Shown here: positions 20,224-24,935 of the stretch, piece by piece
How the letters are laid out: each line of letters opens with the position of its first letter
Position numbering within the stretch: position 1 is the stretch's first letter
From: Patescibacteria group bacterium
GTDB lineage: Bacteria > Patescibacteriota > Microgenomatia > Daviesbacterales > UBA10151
Direction: 5' to 3'
Assembly: GCA_018816815.1 (NCBI GenBank)
Contig: JAHIVD010000049.1
Location: 1-24,935, forward strand
DNA length: 24,935 bases
Made by a program: the position numbers and the translations under genes
Notes under the pieces: model-generated
Database searches by the model: none
Seen by the model: only the letters and a program-made list of their open reading frames with translations
What the model was told of the DNA's origin: nothing

Positions 20224-21849
20224 CTAATATCCACCCATTCCACCCGGCGGCATTGGAGGAGTTGGCGGAGTTTTTTCCGGAAGATCTGCGATCAAACAAT
20301 TGGTTGTCATCACCATCACTGCCACGGATGCGGCATTTTGCAAAGCGCAGCGGGTTACTTTAACAGGGTCAACAATTCCGCTCTTTACCAGATCTTTAAT
20401 TTCCCCGTCTAAAACATCAATTCCCATATTGCCGGTCTCATCCATTACCCTGGATAACGCAATCCCGTCATCCATTCCGGCATTTTTAACCAATATCCTG
20501 AACGGTTGTTCCAAAGCTTTGCGGACAATTGCCACTCCGACTTTTTCCTCGCCTTCGCCTTCTGCCGCAAGCAAGTCTAAAGCTTTGCCTGCCCGAAGTA
20601 GCGCCACTTCACCGCCTGCCACAATTCCTTCTTCAATAGCCGCCTTTGTGGCTGCCACCGCATCAATCACCCGTTCTTTCTTCTCTTTAAGCTCTACTTC
20701 TGTGGCTGCTCCGACATTTACAACCGCTACTCCGCCTGTTAGTTTAGCCAGCCTTTCCTGCAGCTTTTCCTTGTCAAATTCCGAATCTGAGGCAGCAAGC
20801 TCTCTTTTGATAGCAGTAATCCTGGCTTCGATTTTTGCTTTAGCGCCTTTACCGTCAACAATCAATGTATTGTCTTTGTTTGAAGTTACTCTACCTGCCC
20901 TACCCAAATCCGTAATTTCTACTGATTCAAACTTTTTACCGGTATCTTCTGCAATTACTGTTCCGTTGGTCAAAATTGCTATATCTTCCAGCATCTCTTT
21001 CCTGCGGTCGCCAAAACCAGGGGCTTTTACTGCCAAAACATTGAATGTTCCTCTTAGTTTATTAACTACCAAAAGAGCTAAAGCTTCACCTTCTACCTCG
21101 TCGGCAATAATCACCAGATTCTTGGAAACAGCCACAAATTTTTCCAGGAAAGGCACCAAATCAGAAGCAGAGGAAATCTTTTTATCGGTTATCAAAATAT
21201 AGGCATCTTCAATAGAGGATTCCATCTTGTCAGCATCTGTCACAAAGTAAGGAGACACAAAACCTTTATCAAACTCCATTCCTTCCTTATAATCTACATT
21301 CATTTCCATGGTCTTGCCTTCTTCAACCGTAACCACCCCATCCTTGCCGACTTTTTGCAAAGCTTCCGCGATTAAATTGCCTATTTGAACATCTGAGGCG
21401 GAAATAGTAGCCACCTGGGCAACTTCTTCCTGTGAGGCGATTTTCTTACTCATTTTCTTAAGCTCTTCCACTAAAACCACTACAGCCTTCTCAATGCCTT
21501 TCTTTAAAATCATGGGGTTTGAACCTGCCTGAATATTTTTTAAACCCTCGGTAACTATTGCTTTTGCCAAAATTGTGGCGGTGGTTGTACCGTCGCCTGC
21601 CACATCGGAAGTTTTACTGGCTGCTTCTTTAATAAGTTGAGCTCCCATGTTTTCAAACGGGTCTTCCAAATCTATTTCTTTGGCAACAGTCACGCCATCA
21701 TGAACCACATTCGGCGCTCCCCACTTTTTATCCAAAGCCACATTCCTGCCTTTTGGCCCTAAAGTAGTAGCCACAGCTTTAGTTAAAATGTTAATACCTT
21801 TTAATAATTTTTCTCTTGCATCAGAATCAAATTTCAATATTTTTGCCAT
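20224..21849 (-). CDS. groEL: chaperonin GroEL (Hsp60)
   Basis: This 541-residue chaperonin subunit forms 14-mers that fold proteins in the cytoplasm with GroES and ATP. It starts MAKILKFDSDAREKLLKGINILTKAVATTLGPKGRNVALDKKWG. The ATP site VAGDGTTTATILAKAI (about 84-99) holds the catalytic Asp; ALLRAGKAL and VGVAIVRKALEQPFRILVKNAG are typical. The C terminus ends in the GGM-rich tail (PPMPPGGMGGY), shorter than the E. coli repeat. It lies 4 nt after groES; GGAG at the groES stop, 7 nt before this ATG, serves as Shine-Dalgarno. Full length, no lesions. Confidence 0.98.
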   Translation of the reverse strand: MAKILKFDSDAREKLLKGINILTKAVATTLGPKGRNVALDKKWGAPNVVHDGVTVAKEIDLEDPFENMGAQLIKEAASKTSDVAGDGTTTATILAKAIVTEGLKNIQAGSNPMILKKGIEKAVVVLVEELKKMSKKIASQEEVAQVATISASDVQIGNLIAEALQKVGKDGVVTVEEGKTMEMNVDYKEGMEFDKGFVSPYFVTDADKMESSIEDAYILITDKKISSASDLVPFLEKFVAVSKNLVIIADEVEGEALALLVVNKLRGTFNVLAVKAPGFGDRRKEMLEDIAILTNGTVIAEDTGKKFESVEITDLGRAGRVTSNKDNTLIVDGKGAKAKIEARITAIKRELAASDSEFDKEKLQERLAKLTGGVAVVNVGAATEVELKEKKERVIDAVAATKAAIEEGIVAGGEVALLRAGKALDLLAAEGEGEEKVGVAIVRKALEQPFRILVKNAGMDDGIALSRVMDETGNMGIDVLDGEIKDLVKSGIVDPVKVTRCALQNAASVAVMVMTTNCLIADLPEKTPPTPPMPPGGMGGY

Positions 21850-21853
21850 ACTT

Positions 21854-22174
21854 TTACTCCAAAATCGCCATTAAGTCATCAAACTTGACTAACTTCAACT
21901 CCCTACCGTCAACTTTAATCTCATCTCCGCCCCATTTTTTATATACCACTTTATCTCCCGTCCTAACCGGGCATTTTAAGGTTTTACCGTTTTCTAAAAC
22001 CATTTCATCCCCGCAAGACAAAACTATTCCCTGGGCCGGTTTTTCCTGAGCGCTCTCCGGAAGGATTATACCGGAAGCGGTTTTATTTTCCGCTTCACCA
22101 GGTTGCACCAACACATAACCCATTAAAGGTTTAATCTTAATTTTCGTATTTATATTTTGTTTAACTTTTGGCAT
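21854..22174 (-). CDS. groES: co-chaperonin GroES (Hsp10)
   Basis: This 106-residue protein forms the heptameric lid of GroEL. Recognised parts are IKPLMGYVLVQPGEAENKTASGIILPESAQEKPAQGIVLSCG, with the mobile loop (about 29-44), and VRTGDKVVYKKWGGDEIKVDGRELKLVKFDDLMAILE at the C terminus. The first 12 residues (MPKVKQNINTKI) extend the usual start and are Lys-rich. The gene follows a leader of roughly 90 nt with two short hairpins and has no clear Shine-Dalgarno sequence, unlike groEL. It heads the groESL operon. Confidence 0.97.
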   Translation of the reverse strand: MPKVKQNINTKIKIKPLMGYVLVQPGEAENKTASGIILPESAQEKPAQGIVLSCGDEMVLENGKTLKCPVRTGDKVVYKKWGGDEIKVDGRELKLVKFDDLMAILE

Positions 22175-22236
22175 AAAAAATTCAAGAAGACAGATTTATC
22201 CACCAAAGCTTTAACGTAGGCGGACTAGAAAAGAGT

Positions 22237-22270
22237 TCTAATCGATTAGATTATAGTCTTCTAAAAGAAG
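22237..22270 (-). promoter_or_regulatory. groES leader: palindromes and a second TATAAT
   Basis: TCTAATCGATTAGA (22237-22250) is a perfect 14-bp palindrome. CTTCT/AGAAG (22258-22270) forms a small hairpin. Between them, on the minus strand, is a perfect TATAAT (22255-22250) with a poor -35. They could be a second promoter and 5'-UTR structure. Confidence 0.35.
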
Positions 22271-22300
22271 TTTATACCAAAAACTAGCACTGCTTGTCAA
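22271..22300 (-). promoter_or_regulatory. groESL sigma70-type promoter
   Basis: On the minus strand, a perfect -35 box TTGACA (22300-22295), an 18-bp spacer and the -10 box TATAAA (22276-22271). The predicted start near 22264 gives a leader of about 90 nt before groES. Confidence 0.7.
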
Positions 22301-22310
22301 GGACTGATTA
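22284..22310. promoter_or_regulatory. degenerate CIRCE-like operator (HrcA site)
   Basis: CTAGCACTG, 9 nt, GACTGATTA matches the CIRCE consensus TTAGCACTC-N9-GAGTGCTAA at 7/9 and 6/9 positions with exact 9-nt spacing. The groESL -35 box lies within the spacer. Binding by HrcA would block the promoter. HrcA is not encoded in the window. Confidence 0.5.
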
Positions 22311-22353
22311 AAAGGGTGTTAAAAATTGTAATCAAAAGACGGTAGTTTATTAA

Positions 22354-23367
22354 TTACTCTAGAGTATTATATAGCTGCCTTAATTCTGAATTATTCAACA
22401 GACTAAATGGTTTGTCTAATACTGAAGAAGGAATCCTTAATTTCTCAATAGCAACATTGCTTCTGCTTGAAATTACGCTTGCCGGATCCTTTTGATCTTG
22501 GTCGGTAAAGCCGACGTCCCTATCAACAACCGGGCCCAAAAATTCTCTTAAGTGTTGTCTTGCGTTGGTTCTGGACCTACGATTACGTTCTCTTTTGGAT
22601 AAACCTATACCATCCCTAGATTGTTCGAATGCATCAAATCCTTCTTTTAATCCTTTTCGCAATGTTGAATTTTGCCTTGATGTAAGAAATAAATGTCTGA
22701 ATATTGCATCTCTCCTGTTTGATCCAACTTCCCTTGCGTCCCTTGGTCTAAGTTGTATTATTGCCGAATCGGTTCTTGGAACAGGGAAAAATCCGTCTCT
22801 TTGAATAGTTGCTAATATTTCAACATCAAAAAAAGTTGCAGTTAAAATACTTAATCTACCAAAATCGCCTGAATTAAACGAAGCAACTATTGAATCGGTA
22901 TACCTTCTTCCCATTACTAAAGATACACTAGCTAATTTTAAAGGTGATACTTTATGCATGAAAGGTTCGGTAATATGATATGGTAAACTTGCAACAACCT
23001 GTCCTTCGTTATCATCTTTTAGCATTCGATTAAAATCCATTTTTAAGGCATCTCCATAAGTGATAAACACATTGTTTCGAGTGCTCATGATTTTTTCCAG
23101 TAAGGGACGATATCTACGGTCAATTTCTATGCCGTGTAATCTGAAGGCTCTTTGTGCTAATTCTTCAGTTACATGTCCAATTCCACACCCTACTTCTATA
23201 ACGGTAGCTCCTTGGTTTACTGTTTGTGCCAACAAATCTACGGCTTCTTGATTAACCAAGAAATGCTGCCCAATCGCCTCATTCGGAGATACGTCAATCT
23301 CTGTTAAACGTCTTTGAACGTTTTCCAGAAGAGTAGGACTATAACTTCTAAGTTCTTGTTTTGCCAT
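22354..23367 (-). CDS. divergent KsgA/Erm-family rRNA adenine N6-dimethyltransferase
   Basis: This 337-residue protein has a KsgA/Dim1/Erm-type methyltransferase domain: IGQHFLVNQEAVDLLAQTV (family entry GQNFL), motif I VIEVGCGIGHVTEELAQRA, the acidic strand 2 GIEIDRR, YGDAL, motif IV VVASLPYHITEPFM, GDFGRLSILTATFFDVEIL and PVPRTDSAIIQLRPR. The usual motif IV NLPY is SLPY, changing the Asn that normally contacts the target adenine, and QKE before GRLSV is replaced. The C-terminal third (from about 215) is an Arg-rich extension (SKRERNRRSRTNARQHL) not seen in 270-residue KsgA. It may be an Erm-like resistance enzyme, a divergent KsgA, or a paralogue with altered target. Its start has only a weak -10 (CATAGT, 7 nt upstream). 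It lies about 97 bp from an IS element. Confidence 0.78.
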   Translation of the reverse strand: MAKQELRSYSPTLLENVQRRLTEIDVSPNEAIGQHFLVNQEAVDLLAQTVNQGATVIEVGCGIGHVTEELAQRAFRLHGIEIDRRYRPLLEKIMSTRNNVFITYGDALKMDFNRMLKDDNEGQVVASLPYHITEPFMHKVSPLKLASVSLVMGRRYTDSIVASFNSGDFGRLSILTATFFDVEILATIQRDGFFPVPRTDSAIIQLRPRDAREVGSNRRDAIFRHLFLTSRQNSTLRKGLKEGFDAFEQSRDGIGLSKRERNRRSRTNARQHLREFLGPVVDRDVGFTDQDQKDPASVISSRSNVAIEKLRIPSSVLDKPFSLLNNSELRQLYNTLE

Positions 23368-23463
23368 TTGATCAACTATGAACTGCTAATTTTAATACAC
23401 TATCTAACCTAAAGCCACTTTCATAATTTCCTTACAGTCGGAATTAGACAGGAAAGAAGAATT

Positions 23464-23502
23464 TGTCAAGTACCCATTTTATTAAGACATTATTCTTTAA
23501 CT
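23464..23502 (+). repeat. IS3 left terminal inverted repeat
   Basis: 39 positions, 29 identical to the reverse complement of the right end. Conserved blocks include GTACCC, TAAGACA, ATTCT and TAACT. Includes the orfB stop codon. Confidence 0.8.
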
Positions 23503-24290
23503 AACTGAGCATAAACGGCAGGCGGCATTTTTAAGGCAGTATGGATCCTTTCAAAGTTGTAGTAATGGATTTGGCTGTAGATTTCCTCAATTAATTGTCC
23601 AATTGTTTCAAACCTGTTTAAATCTCCAGCTTCATCTTTAAACCTGCCAAAGAACGATTCCTGGAAGCCATTCTGCCAGGGGGCAGCTTTGTCAGAAACA
23701 GATATTTGGCTTCCTGTCTCTTCCAGGTAATCAGTACAGACTTTAGCCATAAATTCAGTTCCCTGGTCAGAATGGAAAATCTTAGGGAAATGTTTAGCAT
23801 TTAAGATTGCTTGCCTGACAGTTGCCAGGACTAATTCGCTATCGTGATATTTCCCAATGTTTGCTCCAACTATTTGTCTGGTGAATATATCCTCAATGGT
23901 TGCCAGATACCAGAATTTACCCTGGAATTTAATGTAACTTAAATCTGAACACCAAAGCTGGTTAGCTTTAGTTGGTACAAAACTTTTGATTAAGTTAGTG
24001 TAAGTATGGTGGGAAGTTGACCTGGTGGTGTAAAAATGGCTTTTTCTTCTGGGTGGCTTGATCCCAAAGACCTTCATTACCCGGAGGATCCTTTTGTGGT
24101 TAATGTGCAATTCCAACCCCAGCCTTTTATGCCCATATGCCGGGTGTTTAATCCAGACTTTATCAATCTCTGCTTTTAAAGTAGCATCTTTAACAGACTG
24201 TAAGTCTGCTTTGTAGTAAATATTCTTCCGGTTGACCCCTAAAGCCTCTGCCCTGACTGATTTAATGTTACCGGCTTTAACCAGCTCAAT
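23490..24290 (-). CDS. IS3 transposase OrfB (DDE integrase), fused to OrfA by recoding
   Basis: This frame of about 266 residues is the catalytic part of an IS3 transposase. It begins IELVKAGNIKSVRAEALGVN, goes through the HTH_21 region IKHPAYGHKRLGLELHINHKR, to the rve integrase core. The DDE residues are Asp in LWCSDLSYIKF, Asp in IFHSDQGTEF and Glu in NGFQESFFGRFKDEA. The part from 24290 to 24117 has no ATG, GTG or TTG in frame; the first possible start is TTG 24116, which would cut off the HTH. So it is probably made as an OrfAB fusion through slippage at the A8 run (24297-24290) or a +1 shift at AAT-TGA. No internal lesion is seen. Confidence 0.88.
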   Translation of the reverse strand: MELVKAGNIKSVRAEALGVNRKNIYYKADLQSVKDATLKAEIDKVWIKHPAYGHKRLGLELHINHKRILRVMKVFGIKPPRRKSHFYTTRSTSHHTYTNLIKSFVPTKANQLWCSDLSYIKFQGKFWYLATIEDIFTRQIVGANIGKYHDSELVLATVRQAILNAKHFPKIFHSDQGTEFMAKVCTDYLEETGSQISVSDKAAPWQNGFQESFFGRFKDEAGDLNRFETIGQLIEEIYSQIHYYNFERIHTALKMPPAVYAQLVKE

Positions 24291-24537
24291 TTTTTTTCCC
24301 TAAGCTTAATGCCAGGGATACTTCACCCATTAACTTTTTTAATTCCTCATTTTCCCTTTTTAATTTGTTGTACTGGACAACTGAAACAACATTCTCACCG
24401 GTATCAATCCGGAGCCAGGTATAAATGGTTTTGTCACTGATACCATATTGGGCAGCCAGGGCTGATACTTTTTCCCCACCCTTTGCTTTGGCTAAAACCT
24501 CAGTTTTAATCTCAGCTGGAATAATTTTCCTTTGCAT
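24286..24537 (-). CDS. IS3 transposase OrfA (HTH protein)
   Basis: This 83-residue protein has a homeodomain-like HTH (IIPAEIKTEVLAKAKGGEKVSALAAQYGISDKTIYTWL), then a leucine-zipper-like stretch (YNKLKRENEELKKLMGEVSLAL). It binds the element ends and multimerises with OrfAB. A strong Shine-Dalgarno AAAGGAG lies 5 nt before ATG 24537, better than any host gene here. The frame ends GKKN-TGA right at an A8 run, where the OrfB frame takes over in +1 register. Alone it should act as a regulator of transposition. Confidence 0.9.
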   Translation of the reverse strand: MQRKIIPAEIKTEVLAKAKGGEKVSALAAQYGISDKTIYTWLRIDTGENVVSVVQYNKLKRENEELKKLMGEVSLALSLGKKN

Positions 24538-24572
24538 GAGTACTCCTTTCTAAACTCTCAGATTTTAACAAA

Positions 24573-24611
24573 AGTTAGAGAATCTTGTCTTAGTTTAAGG
24601 GGTACCGGTCA
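24573..24611 (-). repeat. IS3 right terminal inverted repeat
   Basis: Mate of 23464-23502 (29/39 identical). Outer end reads TGACCGGTACCCC inward on the minus strand. Confidence 0.8.
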
Positions 24612-24814
24612 CAATCTTTGCAGGAGATTATGTATACAATGAATATTGTAAAACAGTTGAAGATTTACAAACCTTTTTAGAGGGAGTCCCAATTTTTGAA
24701 GATTTTGACCCTGAAAAAGATAAACCATTCTTAAGTAAATATGTGAAATCTCATATTACGGGAAAAGGTATTCTTCTTCCAAGACACAGAATTGTAATAG
24801 TTGCGAAAAAATAA
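24612..24814 (+). pseudogene. 3' remnant of a gene cut by the IS3 element (methyltransferase-like tail)
   Basis: A frame with no start codon near its beginning continues from the IS end to TAA at 24812-24814. It encodes about 67 residues: TIFAGDYVYNEYCKTVED, LQTFLEGVPIFEDFDPEKDKP and FLSKYVKSHITGKG, ending ILLPRHRIVIVAKK. This is protein-like; the ending resembles C termini of class I SAM methyltransferases, a tentative likeness. The 5' part is not found in the 96 bp between the IS left end and the KsgA-like gene. The insertion was probably followed by deletion. Confidence 0.55.
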
Positions 24815-24839
24815 TTATAAGCTCATCATATTTATTAAA

Positions 24840-24935
24840 ATGAACTACCGGCAGCTTACGCAGCCGGTTTCCCTCATATTTCAAGCTTCGCTTGCCCAAA
24901 ATCCTCTTCACCTTGTTGCTGAATATATTTTCTTA
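24840..24935 (+). other. open frame running off the window end, with hairpin
   Basis: ATG 24840 opens a 32-codon frame (MNYRQLTQPVSLIFQASLAQ...) that is still open at the edge. ACCGGC (24847-24852) pairs with GCCGGT (24863-24868) across a 10-nt loop, and CAAGC-TTC-GCTTG forms a second small hairpin. The hairpins make this look more like an extragenic repeat or terminator after the remnant gene than a gene. No Shine-Dalgarno sequence is visible. Confidence 0.25.

Larger units (their letters stand above)
23464..24611 (-). mobile_element. complete IS3-family insertion sequence, 1148 bp
   Basis: The element is bounded by imperfect inverted repeats, IRL 23464-23502 (TGTCAAGTACCC...) and IRR 24573-24611 (read inward TGACCGGTACCCC...), with 29 of 39 positions identical. 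Ends are TG...CA, as in IS3 elements. It carries orfA (HTH) and orfB (DDE integrase) on the minus strand. The orfB stop lies within IRL. Flanking triplets (ATT left, CAA right) do not match, so no target duplication is seen. Confidence 0.88.

Noticed and set aside
20300..21202. 300-codon open frame on the plus strand
   Set aside because: It is antisense to groEL, whose family identity is certain; it is Ser/Thr/Ala-rich low-complexity, as expected from the reverse of a GC-biased conserved gene.
24286..24300. Standard -1 ribosomal frameshift at the A8 run of the IS
   Set aside because: The -1 frame after the run soon meets a stop and does not encode OrfB; OrfB is in the +1 frame.
23461..24614. 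Target site duplication around the IS
   Set aside because: Flanking triplets are ATT and CAA; no 3-4 bp direct repeat fits the TG...CA ends.
1..24935. CRISPR array, tRNA or rRNA genes, prophage genes
   Set aside because: No regularly spaced repeats, no tRNA cloverleaf or rRNA-like stretch and no phage structural genes were seen on either strand.

Overview
The window is a gene-dense, AT-rich bacterial segment. The gene set suggests a Candidate Phyla Radiation / Patescibacteria genome, probably Microgenomates-like. It has many short single-TM or small membrane proteins, minimal intergenic space, a SurA-N protein without PPIase domain, a FemAB-type enzyme, a DPPR-synthase-like UbiA protein beside a WecA/MraY-like enzyme, several toxin-antitoxin modules, and few Shine-Dalgarno sequences. 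This assignment is inference from gene content; no rRNA or tRNA gene was found. TAA, TAG and TGA all end confident genes here, so no stop codon appears reassigned.

Layout. 1-310: the tail of a HicB antitoxin and a complete HicA toxin. 340-4552: cell-surface and housekeeping genes (a secreted PsbP-like protein, SurA-N protein, FemAB ligase, membrane-anchored methyltransferase, M24 peptidase). 4595-8589: SbcD and SbcC, split by an antisense ORF of unknown function and a REP-like hairpin. 8604-12311: a small membrane protein, then metG-tatD-methyltransferase in one operon. 12359-16561: envelope polysaccharide genes (processive GT2, small membrane protein, WecA-like transferase, DPPR-synthase-like UbiA protein). 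16595-18776: PEGA/SH3 protein, M23 peptidase, bPH2 membrane protein. 18864-20167: an intact VapBC pair and a second PIN toxin whose Phd-like antitoxin is broken. 20224-22310: groES-groEL with a promoter overlapped by a degenerate CIRCE-like element. 22354-23367: a divergent KsgA/Erm-like dimethyltransferase. 23464-24611: a complete IS3-family element with terminal inverted repeats, followed by the 3' remnant of a truncated gene.

How the genes relate. SbcCD processes DNA hairpins and ends. WecA-like, UbiA-like and GT2 proteins probably build lipid-linked glycans, while FemAB, M23 and the PEGA/SH3 protein fit peptidoglycan or cell-surface work. GroESL and the SurA-N protein handle folding.

The strongest unexpected signals are: (1) a -10-like hexamer exactly 6-7 nt before the ATG of at least seven genes, implying widespread leaderless transcripts; (2) an intact PIN toxin preceded by an antitoxin with two in-frame TAG codons and a 1-nt deletion in a homopolymer; (3) an IS3 element whose OrfB has no conventional upstream start and joins OrfA across an A8 run in the +1 frame; (4) a WecA/MraY-like enzyme with Phe where the family has a catalytic Asp; and (5) a CIRCE-like operator overlapping the groESL -35.
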